DNA of 64,000 bases, taken from positions 1,652,501 to 1,716,500 of the forward strand of contig NZ_CP045422.1 in the NCBI RefSeq assembly GCF_014926585.1. Reading direction: 5' to 3'. Below the pieces are notes generated by a model. That model did no database searches. It was not told the origin of the DNA and saw nothing but the letters and a program-made list of their open reading frames with translations. Shown here one piece after another: positions 1 through 10,121 of the stretch (the first letter of the stretch is position 1; each line of letters starts with the position of its first letter). This DNA is from Devosia beringensis. Lineage in GTDB: Bacteria; Pseudomonadota; Alphaproteobacteria; Rhizobiales; Devosiaceae. Position numbers and translations under genes: made by a program.

Positions 1-1317
<1,317 letters not shown>

Positions 1318-1318
<1 letters not shown>

Positions 1319-2646
1319 CAGTCGATGCTCCGCAGGGCTGTGCGGACGCCATCGATCAGCTCGCCGATCTGGGATTCCGAAATGATCAGGGGTGGGCTCA
1401 TGGCGATGATGTCGCCGGTGGTGCGCACCAGGAAGCCATCGTCATAGCATTTCAGGAAGGCCGAGAATGCGCGCTTGGTGGGCGCCCCGGCAATGGGCTC
1501 GAGCTCGATGGCGCCGACCAGGCCGATATTGCGGATGTCGATGACATGCGGCTCGCCCTTGAGCGAATGCAGCGCGTCCTGGAAGATGGGCGCCAGTTCG
1601 GCGCCCCGGGTGAGCAGACCCTCTTCCTTGTAGGTTTCGAGCGTGGCCAGACCCGCCGCCGAAGCCATGGGGTTACCCGAATAGGTATAGCCATGGAAGA
1701 ACTCGATCATGTGCTCGGGTCCCTGCATGAAGGCATCGTGGATTTCGCCGGACACCAGCACCGCGCCCATGGGAATGACGCCATTGGTCAGGCCCTTGGC
1801 GGTGACCATGATATCGGGGGTGACGCCGAAATAGTCGGCGCCAAAGGGGGTGCCGAGGCGCCCGAAGCCGGTGATGACCTCGTCAAAGATCAGCAGGATG
1901 CCATGCTTCTTGGTGATGTCACGCAGGCGCTGCAGATAGGCCATGGGCGGGATCAGCACGCCGGTGGAGCCGGCGACGGGCTCGACGATGACGGCGGCAA
2001 TGGTGGAGGCATCGTGCAGGGTGACGATGCGCTCGAGCTCGTCGGCCAGCTCGGTGCCATATTCGGGCACGCCCTTGGAATAGGCGTTCTTGCTGAGGTT
2101 ATGGGTGTGCGGCATGTGGTCGACGCCGGTCAGCAGGGTGCCGAACATCTTGCGGTTGGTGACGATGCCGCCGACGGAAATGCCGCCGAAATTGACGCCG
2201 TGATAGCCGCGCTCACGACCGATCAGGCGGCTGCGCGCGCCCTCGCCCCTCACGCGGTGATAGGCCAAAGCGACCTTGAGCGCCGTCTCGACCGATTCCG
2301 AGCCTGAATTGGTGAACAGCACATGGTCGAGCCCCTTGGGGGCAATGTCGACGAGGCGATTGGCCAGCTCGAAGGCCTTGGGATGGCCCATCTGGAAGGC
2401 GGGGGCATAGTCAAGTTCGGCGGCCTGCCTGGCGATGGCCTCGACGATCTTGGGACGCGCATGACCGGCATTGCAGCACCACAGGCCCGCCGTGCCGTCG
2501 AGCACCTGGCGGCCATCGGAAGTGGTGTAGTGCATGTCCTTGGCGGCGACGAACATGCGCGGGGATTTCTTGAACTGCCGGTTGGAGGTGAAGGGCATCC
2601 AGAAGGCACCCAGATCGTTCGGCACCACGGCGCTAGAATTGGACAC
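1318..2646 (-). CDS. Omega-amino acid (beta-alanine):pyruvate aminotransferase, class III
   Basis: PLP enzyme of 442 residues, expected to move the amino group of beta-alanine (or another omega-amino acid) to pyruvate, giving malonate semialdehyde and alanine. The N-terminal block NDLGAFWMPFTSNRQFKK, then DMHYTTSDG and LDGTAGLWCCNAGH, is characteristic of the omega-APT/BauA group. The PLP-binding region reads IFDEVITGFGRLG followed by the Schiff-base lysine in MVTAKGLTNG. The start chosen is the GTG at 2646, preceded by an AGGGGAG ribosome site. The reading frame stays open further upstream, but that part runs over the divergent regulator and does not look like protein of this family. mmsA follows directly with a one-base overlap. 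The exact substrate cannot be read from sequence. Confidence 0.9.
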
Positions 2647-2715
2647 GGCTCTCACTCCCCTTATTCCGGACTGATCGCGATTGGCACTTGACGCGCGGCC
2701 GCAATGCTTCGAATT

Positions 2716-2731
2716 TTGACCAGTTGGAAAA
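2716..2731. promoter_or_regulatory. Putative RutR-type operator
   Basis: The sequence TTGACCAGTTGGAAAA lies between the divergent aminotransferase and RutR-like genes. The RutR consensus known from E. coli is TTGACCAnnTGGTCAA; 12 of 14 defined positions match and the left half-site is perfect. It sits 70 bp upstream of the aminotransferase GTG and 36 bp upstream of the regulator ATG, so it could control both directions. The assignment is inferred from the match and from the RutR-like product next door. Confidence 0.65.
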
Positions 2732-2767
2732 ATGTTAGCACTCCCAAACATTCTAGCAAGGCGAAAA

Positions 2768-3502
2768 ATGCCGCCGACCAAAATGAACAGTGCCGAGATT
2801 GCCGCCAGCCCCAAGCGCCAACACAAGGCCGATGCCAAGGCGGCGAGCCATCCGCCGACAAAAGCCCGGCCGCTGACGCGCATCCAGCGCGAGAAACAGG
2901 ACGTGATCCTGGAGGCGGCGCTGGAGGTGTTTTCCATGCACGGTTTCCGCGGCGCCACGATCGACCAGATCGCCGAAGTGGCGGGGATGAGCAAACCCAA
3001 CCTGCTGTATTATTTCCCGCGCAAGGAAGAGATCCACCGCCGGCTGATGGCGGCGCTGCTCGAGACCTGGCTGGCGCCGCTGCAGGAAATGAATGCCGAT
3101 GGCGACCCCTTCCCGGAAATCCGCTCCTACATTCGCCGCAAGCTCGAAATGGCGCGCGACTATCCGCGAGAGAGCCGGCTGTTTGCCAATGAAATGCTGC
3201 AGGGGGCGCCGCGCATCATCGAGATGATCGAGGTGGACCTCAAAAACCTGGTCGATGAAAAGGCCAAGGTGCTGCTGGACTGGATGGATGAGGGCCGGCT
3301 GGCCCGCACCGATCCCTATCACCTGATCTTTTCGATCTGGGCGACGACGCAGCACTATGCCGATTTCGACGTGCAGGTGCGGGCGGTACTGGGCAAGGGG
3401 CGCAATGGCGAGGGGCGCTTCGAGGATGCGGCGCGCTATCTCGAGCAGTTGTTCCTGCACGGGCTGACGCCGCGGCCGCGGGGTGCAGCGGAGGCGCGCT
3501 GA
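2768..3502 (+). CDS. TetR-family regulator, RutR-like
   Basis: A 244-residue TetR repressor. After a basic leader, the HTH reads GFRGATIDQIAEVAGMSKPNLLYYFP, and the C-terminal half has the RutR-type signatures WLAPLQEM, YIRRKLEMARDYP, SRLFANEMLQGAP and HLIFSIWATTQHYADF. In E. coli, RutR binds uracil and thymine and controls pyrimidine breakdown, whose product is beta-alanine. Here it is divergent from a beta-alanine aminotransferase and a semialdehyde dehydrogenase, with a near-consensus RutR box between. The ATG at 2768 is chosen because AAGG lies six bases upstream; an earlier ATG at 2732 has no ribosome site and abuts the operator. Ligand specificity is inferred. Confidence 0.85.
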   Translation: MPPTKMNSAEIAASPKRQHKADAKAASHPPTKARPLTRIQREKQDVILEAALEVFSMHGFRGATIDQIAEVAGMSKPNLLYYFPRKEEIHRRLMAALLETWLAPLQEMNADGDPFPEIRSYIRRKLEMARDYPRESRLFANEMLQGAPRIIEMIEVDLKNLVDEKAKVLLDWMDEGRLARTDPYHLIFSIWATTQHYADFDVQVRAVLGKGRNGEGRFEDAARYLEQLFLHGLTPRPRGAAEAR

Positions 3503-3506
3503 GCGA

Positions 3507-4577
3507 TCAGGCGAAGAGCCGTTCGGCGCGCCCGGCCGGTTCGGGCGCCTTGCCGGCGAATTCGAAATTGCTTCCGGGCCGCGACTTGGCGCGGTAGAGC
3601 GCAGCGTCTGCCGCCGCCAGCAGGGTGGCGGGCAGCAGGCCGATATCGATATCGGCAACAATGCCCAGGCTGGCGCCGACCTGGACCGTACGCCCCATGA
3701 CCGGCACGGGCTGCTCGATCAGGGTGATGCAGGTGCGGGCCAGCAAGGCGAGCGAGGCGGCATCGGGTCGGCTTACACAGAGCAGGACAAATTCGTCGCC
3801 GCCCAGCCGCGCCAGCTGATCGCCGGGTTCCAGTAGATCGGAGAGGCGCTGCCCCACGGTGCGCAGCACGAGGTCGCCGGCGGCGTGGCCCAGCGCGTCA
3901 TTGACGGCCTTGAAGCGATCGAGATCGAAAATGATGATGCCAAAGGGCGTGGCGGCGGCGGTCAGCGCCTCCATGGCGGTTTCAAGCGCCAGGCGGTTGG
4001 CGAGGCCGGTGACCAGGTCGGTGCGCGATTGGCGGTGCGCCAGGCGGCGCTGGCGCTCTACATCGCGGACGAGGCCACGCACCCGCATCACCATCGCCAG
4101 CACAACGGCCAGCAAGGCCAGCATGAGCGGCACGCGAATGGGCACGAAGCGGGCATAGATCTCGTCGGCATAGCCGCTGGCGGTCCACACCAGATAGGCA
4201 ACCGTGCCATCTTGCTGGCGCAGCAGGGGCAGGGCCTGCTCCCGTTCACCCGAGGGCAGTGTGGGGGACAGACGGACATCGTCCAGGCCGGCGATCTGGC
4301 GGATCAGCGCCATGCTGCGCGGATTAAGGCTCTCACCCTCCTGGGTCAGCAGATCGATGGCGTTGGCCGCGCGTTGCCGTTCGTCGGCGAGAAGGCCGCC
4401 ATCAAGGATGGTGCGCACCTGCATGGCGGTAACGAGCATGACGACAGCGGTGACCATGAGCATGGCAATGCTGAGCATCAGCCAGCGGCCGATTGACCTG
4501 ATGGCGTGGTGCTCGTCCAGCGCGGCCGGCGCAACGGGGCGCGGCACGCAAAAGCGGCGTATCGACCTGAATATCAT
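3507..4577 (-). CDS. Membrane-anchored GGDEF diguanylate cyclase
   Basis: Predicted to make cyclic di-GMP from two GTP at the inner membrane. The 356-residue protein has a membrane helix near residues 33-54, a periplasmic part of roughly 95 residues with no domain I recognise, a second helix near 149-166, and a GGDEF domain from about 185. The catalytic motif is intact (RLGGDEF, GGDEF at 259-263), as are the metal and substrate motifs DLVTGLANR and FDLDRFKAVNDALGH. The product-inhibition site, normally RxxD upstream of GGDEF, reads EPGD at 250-253 and so lacks the arginine. The stop lies four bases from the stop of the convergent RutR-like gene. No EAL domain is present. Confidence 0.93.
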   Translation of the reverse strand: MIFRSIRRFCVPRPVAPAALDEHHAIRSIGRWLMLSIAMLMVTAVVMLVTAMQVRTILDGGLLADERQRAANAIDLLTQEGESLNPRSMALIRQIAGLDDVRLSPTLPSGEREQALPLLRQQDGTVAYLVWTASGYADEIYARFVPIRVPLMLALLAVVLAMVMRVRGLVRDVERQRRLAHRQSRTDLVTGLANRLALETAMEALTAAATPFGIIIFDLDRFKAVNDALGHAAGDLVLRTVGQRLSDLLEPGDQLARLGGDEFVLLCVSRPDAASLALLARTCITLIEQPVPVMGRTVQVGASLGIVADIDIGLLPATLLAAADAALYRAKSRPGSNFEFAGKAPEPAGRAERLFA

Positions 4578-5022
4578 TCCTGCGTCCTACAGCGCGCGAA
4601 CAGTGAGCCCCAACAGGTTGGCAAATGGTTAGCAAGGGAGGGAATCGCCGGGAAAAACCTGCCGTAATAGCGTCACAATCGAGCCGGACGGCGACAGATT
4701 GGGCGCGGGGTTCCCGCCCAACAGCAGAAAACCGACGATTTCTGCGCTTGATGCCGGAACTGTTACCATTCGAGCACACCGGGCAAGATGAATCCTGAAC
4801 AGCCGGTTTGCGCTATTCGGCATTCTAGCGATGCGGACAATGGCGGATTCATTTCCTCCAGATCTGGCAGGCGTCGGACAATGCGGCGCAGACAAGGCAA
4901 CAATTACTGCGGCCCGATTGCAACAGAAGGACCCGCGGGGGGCAAATAGGCCAATCCAGGCACATTGTGGCCGGGCGACTGCACTAGTCAGCGGTCAACG
5001 CCAACTGCATTGAGATTCCGAT
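4578..5022. other. Intergenic region, 445 bp, no gene seen
   Basis: Separates the divergent diguanylate cyclase and RlpA-like genes and must hold both promoters. A possible 60-codon plus-strand frame (4831-5013) has no ribosome site or recognisable product. I see no clear inverted repeat, RNA gene or regulator box here. Confidence 0.5.
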
Positions 5023-5376
5023 TTGACTAGAAAAGCCGTCTCCGTCGCCGCACTTGCTGTGCTTGTGTTCTCCATTGCCACGCCCAGCTTCGCCCAGTGT
5101 GGCGGCGCCTCCTGGTACGGTCCAGGGTTCAACGGGAAAACTGCCGCCTCCGGCGAAACCTTCAATGAAAATGCCATGACCGCCGCGCACCGCTCGCTGC
5201 CTTTCGGCACCAAGGTCAAGGTGATCGACCAGAGCAGCGGCCGCGAGATCGAAGTGACCATCAATGATCGCGGCCCGTTTGTGGGCAAGCGGATCATCGA
5301 CCTGTCCAAGGCCGCGGCAACCGAGCTGGGCTTCCGCAATCGCGGCGTCACCTCGGTGTGCATCAGCCAACTCTAG
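5023..5376 (+). CDS. RlpA-like double-psi beta-barrel protein, exported
   Basis: A 117-residue secreted protein: a signal peptide ending at SFA (about residue 24), then a single double-psi beta-barrel of the septal lytic transglycosylase RlpA type. Conserved pieces are GGASWYGPGFNGKTAASGE, the histidine in TAAHRSLPFGTKVKV, and the aspartate in TINDRGPF, matching the catalytic His/Asp pair known from RlpA. The SPOR domain that brings RlpA to septal glycan is absent, so this is the short stand-alone form. It starts with TTG at 5023: an in-frame TGA lies just upstream and no ATG precedes the signal peptide. Enzymatic activity is inferred from the family. Confidence 0.88.
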   Translation: MTRKAVSVAALAVLVFSIATPSFAQCGGASWYGPGFNGKTAASGETFNENAMTAAHRSLPFGTKVKVIDQSSGREIEVTINDRGPFVGKRIIDLSKAAATELGFRNRGVTSVCISQL

Positions 5377-5402
5377 ATTTTCGAGCGGAAGCGCTTGTCC
5401 AA

Positions 5403-5430
5403 CGGGCCGTCCCCTGCCGGGGGCGGCCCG
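5403..5430. terminator. Strong hairpin between convergent genes
   Basis: Arms CGGGCCG (5403-5409) and CGGCCCG (5424-5430) enclose an inner CCCC/GGGG stem with one bulged T. It lies between the RlpA-like stop and the aldo/keto reductase stop and probably ends transcription both ways. There is no long T-tract. Confidence 0.7.
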
Positions 5431-5434
5431 TCTG

Positions 5435-6400
5435 CTATAGGCGCAGGCCCAGGGCGTCGATGGCCTCAATCTGGGCGCGCTCGTGCGGGCCGCGCCGTTC
5501 GGCGGCCAAAGCCTGTTCCAGTTCGGCCACGTTCTTGACCCCCAGCACCAGCGTATCGACGCCCTCCATGCCCAGGGCATAGCGATGGGCGACGATGGCG
5601 GGGTCCTCGCCCCAGTGCCGGCATAGCGCCCGATAGGACGCCGCACGGGTGAAATCGGCGCTGGTGGCCGATTGCTCGGCGCGGTCGAGAGACCCGGTCA
5701 GGGCCCCCGCCTGCACCGCCCGCACCCCCATGACGCCGACACCGCGGGCCTTTGCAGCGGCGATAACGTCGCGCGGGCGGGGTGGCAGGCCGGTGCCGTT
5801 CATTTCGCCCGGGCTGTCGAGCAGGTTGGCAATGGCCTGCACCGCAGCCGGGCGCGGCGCCTCTTCCAGGGCAGCCATGGTGGCGGCGGCGTGGTTGATG
5901 CCGGTAATGCCCCAATGGAAGATCAGGCCCTCGGCCACCAGACGCTCGAAGGCGGGAATGACACTCTCGCGATAAAGGCTCAGACAGGTGGAGCGCTCGT
6001 CGCGCGGCGGTTGGCCGGGCGGATAGACGAAGTCATCCGGGCGGATTTCGCTGTGCAGCAGAAACATGTCCACCCGCTGCAGCCGCATGGAGGCGAGGCT
6101 GGATTCAAGCGAGGCCCGCAGGCGGGCGTAGACAGTGTCGGCGGGAACGGTGCCCAGGCCGTGCTTGGTGGTGACGCGCACACCCGCGGGCAGATGCCCG
6201 TCAAAGGCCTCGCCGATCATCGCCTCGCAGATCTTGTAACCTGGCGCCGCGTCGAGCAGGTTTATGCCGGCATCGACGGCGCGGCGCAGCGTGGCCACCG
6301 CGTCAGCAGGCGAGGCCGGCCCCCAGACCGTGCCGATGCCGCCCCCGCCCAGCGTCAGCCGGCTCACAGGCCCGAAGGTTCCCAGGATGTTGGTCTGCAT
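5435..6400 (-). CDS. Aldo/keto reductase
   Basis: A cytoplasmic NAD(P)H-dependent oxidoreductase of 321 residues with the TIM-barrel aldo/keto fold. The catalytic tetrad is visible: Asp50 and Tyr55 in NLLDAAPGYK, Lys79 in TTKHG and His116 in FLLHSE. The C-terminal cofactor region includes DTLVLGVKNVAELEQAL. The start is the ATG at 6400, which gives the normal family N-terminus (LGTFGPVSRLTLGGGGIG). Its first 98 bases overlap in another frame with the end of the small DUF1127 gene upstream. A LysR regulator is encoded divergently and may control both. The substrate is unknown. Confidence 0.9.
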   Translation of the reverse strand: MQTNILGTFGPVSRLTLGGGGIGTVWGPASPADAVATLRRAVDAGINLLDAAPGYKICEAMIGEAFDGHLPAGVRVTTKHGLGTVPADTVYARLRASLESSLASMRLQRVDMFLLHSEIRPDDFVYPPGQPPRDERSTCLSLYRESVIPAFERLVAEGLIFHWGITGINHAAATMAALEEAPRPAAVQAIANLLDSPGEMNGTGLPPRPRDVIAAAKARGVGVMGVRAVQAGALTGSLDRAEQSATSADFTRAASYRALCRHWGEDPAIVAHRYALGMEGVDTLVLGVKNVAELEQALAAERRGPHERAQIEAIDALGLRL

Positions 6401-6557
6401 GGTCGAGCTCCAGTTCAATTGCTTTGACGACATCGATGATGGCGTCGCGGGGGGTGCCGATGTCGACGAGCAGGTGATCGTCGAGCCGGCGCAGCTGGTA
6501 GATAGTGTTGGCCCGCTGCCAGCGCCGGACCAGAAAGTGCCAGAAAGCATCCAACAT
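6303..6557 (-). CDS. DUF1127 small protein
   Basis: A small basic protein of 84 codons. Its first ~50 residues match the DUF1127 pattern common in Rhizobiales: aromatic and arginine-rich FLVRRWQRANTIYQLRRLDD, then HLLVDIGTPRDAI. Some DUF1127 proteins bind RNA and affect phosphate or stress responses; nothing here shows a specific role. The ATG at 6557 has GGAG six bases upstream; a TTG four codons earlier is less likely. The last ~33 codons run inside the aldo/keto reductase gene in another frame and look unlike the family, as if the original stop codon had been lost. Confidence 0.72.
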   Translation of the reverse strand: MLDAFWHFLVRRWQRANTIYQLRRLDDHLLVDIGTPRDAIIDVVKAIELELDHADQHPGNLRACEPADAGRGRHRHGLGAGLAC

Positions 6558-6722
6558 GCTTGACTCCAATAGCCAGCCGCACGCCTTGCTGGCGCCATAG
6601 CCGGCCTTTCAGATTTGATGGTATGGTGGTGGGCGGCTCACAGGATGTGCGTTCGCCTGTGCGTAATCTGGCGTCCTGCCAGCCAATTCTCTACGGGGAA
6701 GAGTGCAAGGCTCATTGCAGAA

Positions 6723-7598
6723 ATGAAAAGCGATCTGAACTGGGACGATCTGCGGGTATTCCTTGATGTCGCCCGGCTGGGCGGCCTGAGTGCCGCCACC
6801 GAAACCACGGGCCTGAGTGCGGCAACGCTGGGCCGGCGGGTGACGGCGCTGGAGCGGGCGGTGGGCGAGGCGCTGTTCGTGCGCAGCCAGAGTGGCTACC
6901 AGCTGACCCCGGCCGGCGAAGACCTGCTGGCGCGGGCCGAAGATGTGGAGGCGGCCATGCTGTCGCTGCGGCGCTGGAAGGAAGGCAATCACGGCGACCG
7001 CATGGTGCGCGTTTCGGCGGGCCCCTGGACCTCGGCCTTCGTGGCCAGCCATATCGGCGACGTCTGGAGCGTGGCCGACCGGTTTGGCCTCGAATTCGTC
7101 ACCGCCAACCAGAAGGTCGATATCGGCCGACGCAATGCCGATCTGGGCATTCGCAGCCAGCGCCCGACCGAGCAATGGCTGGCGGGCCGGCTGATCGGCC
7201 GGGTGGCGCATGCGCTCTATTCCGGGCTGAACCTGGTCAATGGCATTGCTGCCGGCTATTTCGTCGGCGTGGTGGGGGAAGGCGCGCAGATCCAGTCCGC
7301 CCGATGGCTGCAGGCCCATCATGGCGACCGCATCGGGTTGCGGGGCAATGATGCCATGAGCGTGCGCGAACTGGTGGCGGCGGGCGCGGGGCTGGGGGTG
7401 TTTCCCTGCTTCGTCGGCGACAGCGACACGCGCCTGATCCGCATCGCTTCGCCGATCCGGGAACTGGAAACCGAACAATGGCTGGTCAGCCATCATGAGG
7501 AACGTCACGATCCGTCGGTGCGGACGGTGGGCGACCGCCTGGCCGCGCTGATGGGTCAGCACGGCGCGCTGTTTCGCGGCGAGTTGCCGCGGCGATAA
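6723..7598 (+). CDS. LysR-family transcriptional regulator
   Basis: A 291-residue LysR-type regulator. The N-terminal winged HTH reads WDDLRVFLDVARLGGLSAAT, then LSAATLGRRVTALERAVGEALF, and the C-terminal part has the periplasmic-binding-like effector fold (GAGLGVFPCFVGD near the end). The ATG at 6723 is chosen because the family begins just before WDDLRVFL; the upstream open frame has no similarity. It is divergent from the DUF1127/aldo-keto reductase genes across 165 bp, the usual layout for a LysR protein and its target. The ligand is unknown. Confidence 0.88.
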   Translation: MKSDLNWDDLRVFLDVARLGGLSAATETTGLSAATLGRRVTALERAVGEALFVRSQSGYQLTPAGEDLLARAEDVEAAMLSLRRWKEGNHGDRMVRVSAGPWTSAFVASHIGDVWSVADRFGLEFVTANQKVDIGRRNADLGIRSQRPTEQWLAGRLIGRVAHALYSGLNLVNGIAAGYFVGVVGEGAQIQSARWLQAHHGDRIGLRGNDAMSVRELVAAGAGLGVFPCFVGDSDTRLIRIASPIRELETEQWLVSHHEERHDPSVRTVGDRLAALMGQHGALFRGELPRR

Positions 7599-7752
7599 AG
7601 CCGAGACTCCGTCTTGCGGCGGGCAGTGTGCCCGGCGGGCAACGCTTTAGTGCAACGTTATAATTGCCCGGCTGAAACGTTTTCGTCCCGCTTTCCCTAC
7701 GACGCGAATTGGCATAGCTTGCCCGCGCCTTCAGCCTCACGAGTGGTTCCAG

Positions 7753-8928
7753 ATGACTATCGGCCTTGCCATGCCGCCGCATATCCGCGTGTTCGCCGCC
7801 TTCTTCATCTATTCGTTCTGCATGGGGAGCCTCTATCCGCGCCTGCCGGCCATCCAGGAGGCCCTGGGCGTGGCCGAAGGCGCGCTCGGCCTGGCGCTGA
7901 TTGGCGCAGCCGTCGGCACCCTGATATCGCTGACCTTTGCCGGGCCGATCATCGAACGCATCGGCTATCGTCGCACGCTGCTGGTCGCCATCCCGCTGCT
8001 GTCGGTGTTCTACGCCGTGGCCGTCTGGGCGCAGGGCCCGGTGATGTTCTTCCTGCTGCTGGTACCGGTGGGCATCACAATCGGCTGCATCGAAATCATC
8101 ATCAACCTCGAAGCCGACCGGGTCGAGCACGCCATGGGTCGCCGCATCATGAACCGCGCCCATGCCTTCTGGAGCTTCGGCTTCTTTTCCGCCGGCCTAG
8201 TGGGCTCGTTCATTGCCCAGGCGGGCATCTCGCCGCAGTTGCACCTGGCCATCATGGTGCCGGTCATCGGCGTGGTTTCCCTGCTGCTGCTAGGCCGCTA
8301 TCAGCCCGCCGGGCATCGCAGCGGCGGCAGCACCGCGGCAGCGCCGCGCTTTGCCCGCCCGAGCGGCGCCATCCTGGTGCTGGTCAGCGTCTGTCTGTCG
8401 GCCATGATCCTGGAGGGCGCCGGCATCGACTGGTCGGCCATCTATATGCGCGACATTTTCGGCGCTGCGCCGTTCTGGGCTGGCTTTGCTGTGGCGCTGG
8501 GCGCCGGGACCCAGGCGGTGACGCGGTTCTTCGCTGACAGCTTTGTCGAGCGCTGGAGCCCGGCCGTGGTGGCGCGCAGCCTGCTCGCCATCTCCGGCAT
8601 CGGGGCCCTGCTGGTCTTCTTCACGCCGATCTGGTGGCTGGCCTATGTCGGGTTTGCCCTGATGGGCGTGGGCACGAGTGCGCTCTTCCCGCTGGCCATG
8701 TCGGCGGCCGCACAGCGCACCGACCGCCCTGCCGCGGTCAATGTCGCGGCGCTGGCGCAGATTTCCTTTGTGGCCTTCCTGCTCGGGCCGCCGCTGCTGG
8801 GCTATATTGCCGAGCATTTCGGTATCCGCTGGGCCTTTGGCATCGCCCTTCCGCTGGTCGTGGTGGGGCTGGTCATGGCCGATGCCGTGGGGACACGCCG
8901 TCAGTCCAGCCAGGTTCCGGCCGAATGA
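7753..8928 (+). CDS. MFS transporter, paralogue 1 of 3
   Basis: An inner-membrane transporter of 391 residues with about 12 predicted helices. It begins with SFCMGSLYPRLPAIQEALGV and carries RRIMNRAHAFWSFGFF in the middle and GIDWSAIYMRDIFG at the start of the second half; this resembles the YbjJ-like group. The same landmarks recur in the next two transporters, so the three are paralogues. Its TGA overlaps the ATG of paralogue 2 (ATGA), so the two are co-translated. The substrate is not known and no regulator is directly attached. Confidence 0.9.
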   Translation: MTIGLAMPPHIRVFAAFFIYSFCMGSLYPRLPAIQEALGVAEGALGLALIGAAVGTLISLTFAGPIIERIGYRRTLLVAIPLLSVFYAVAVWAQGPVMFFLLLVPVGITIGCIEIIINLEADRVEHAMGRRIMNRAHAFWSFGFFSAGLVGSFIAQAGISPQLHLAIMVPVIGVVSLLLLGRYQPAGHRSGGSTAAAPRFARPSGAILVLVSVCLSAMILEGAGIDWSAIYMRDIFGAAPFWAGFAVALGAGTQAVTRFFADSFVERWSPAVVARSLLAISGIGALLVFFTPIWWLAYVGFALMGVGTSALFPLAMSAAAQRTDRPAAVNVAALAQISFVAFLLGPPLLGYIAEHFGIRWAFGIALPLVVVGLVMADAVGTRRQSSQVPAE

Positions 8929-10118
8929 GGATCGCGCCGCAACACCGCATCTATGCGTGCTTTTTTTCCTTCGCCCTGATTACCGGTGCGCTGATGTCGC
9001 GCCTGCCCGACATCCAGACGCATCTGGGTGTGTCGGAAGGCCAACTGGGCCTGACCATGATCGGCATGGCCGTGGGCTCGCTGATTTCGCTGACCGTGGG
9101 CACGCCTATCATTGAGCGGCTCGGCTTTCGCACCGCCGCCTTCATCACCACGCTTGGCTCGGCGATCCTGTTGGCCGTGGTGCCCTGGCTGCCGGTGGCC
9201 CCTGCCGTGTTCGCGGTACTACTGCTGGTTGGGCTGCTGGCCGGCGCGCTGGAAATCAATCTCAATGTCGAGATCGACCGACTCGAAACCGCGACCGGCG
9301 GGCGCTACATGAACCGCGCCCATGGCTTCTGGAGCGTCGGCTTCTTCTTTACCGCGCTGTTCGGGGCGATGATCCGGCAATCGGGGCTCTCGGCCGGGCT
9401 GCATCTGGCCCTGGTGGCGAGTCTCATCGTTGGGGTCACCGGCTATCTGATCTGGGGCGCCACCAATGCGCCGCAGACGGCGCGCAGCCAGACCGAAGCA
9501 GGCGGCCAGCGCTTTGCTTTCCCCAATCGCGGCCTGCTGCCGCTTTGCCTGATCGGCTTTGCCGCCTTCCTTGTGGAGGGTGCCGGCATCGACTGGTCGG
9601 CCATCTATATGCGCGACGTCTTTGCCGTGGAGCCGCTGGTGGGGGGCATGGGCCTGACGCTGTTTGCCTTTTTCATGGCGCTGATGCGCCTGACCGCCGA
9701 CCCGATCGTCGCCCGGTACGGGCCGCGCCATGTCGCCATGGTCATGCTGAGCTTTGCCAGCCTGGGCGCGCTGCTGGTGGGTGTAGCGCCAGAAGCCTGG
9801 CTGGCCCTGCTGGGTTTTGCGATGATGGGGGCCGGCTGCTCGGCCGTCTATCCGCTGGCGGTTTCGGCAGCGGCGCAGCGCACCGACCGGCCGGCGGCCG
9901 TCAATGTCGCAGCCATCGGACAGGTCAGTGTCGTGGTGTTTTTCCTGGCGCCGCCTCTGCTCGGCTTTGTTGCCGAATTCGTTGATATCCGCGCCTCCTA
10001 TCTGGTCTGCCTGCCGCTGCTGCTGGCCGGGCTCTCGGCTTCGAGCTTCGCACTGGGCACGCGCAAGCTGGAGGACCCAGCGGGTCTGCCGCCCGAGCCC
10101 CTGGCGCCGCTGGGCTAG
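8925..10118 (+). CDS. MFS transporter, paralogue 2 of 3
   Basis: A 397-residue inner-membrane transporter closely similar to paralogue 1: GALMSRLPDIQTHLGVSEGQ, RYMNRAHGFWSVGFF, GIDWSAIYMRDVF and AAQRTDRPAAVNVAAIGQ all have direct counterparts there. The ATG at 8925 overlaps the preceding stop. The frame is open further upstream inside paralogue 1, but that part is out of family and not used. mmcB follows three bases after its stop. The tight spacing suggests one mRNA. Confidence 0.9.
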   Translation: MRIAPQHRIYACFFSFALITGALMSRLPDIQTHLGVSEGQLGLTMIGMAVGSLISLTVGTPIIERLGFRTAAFITTLGSAILLAVVPWLPVAPAVFAVLLLVGLLAGALEINLNVEIDRLETATGGRYMNRAHGFWSVGFFFTALFGAMIRQSGLSAGLHLALVASLIVGVTGYLIWGATNAPQTARSQTEAGGQRFAFPNRGLLPLCLIGFAAFLVEGAGIDWSAIYMRDVFAVEPLVGGMGLTLFAFFMALMRLTADPIVARYGPRHVAMVMLSFASLGALLVGVAPEAWLALLGFAMMGAGCSAVYPLAVSAAAQRTDRPAAVNVAAIGQVSVVVFFLAPPLLGFVAEFVDIRASYLVCLPLLLAGLSASSFALGTRKLEDPAGLPPEPLAPLG

Positions 10119-10121
10119 AGC

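Noticed and set aside
2647-3000. Longer version of the aminotransferase starting near 3000.
   Set aside because: The extra residues are antisense to the RutR-like gene and contain no family sequence; the GTG at 2646 has a good ribosome site.
4831-5013. A 60-codon plus-strand frame before the RlpA-like gene.
   Set aside because: No ribosome site, no signal or domain, and it ends just before the TTG start of the real gene.
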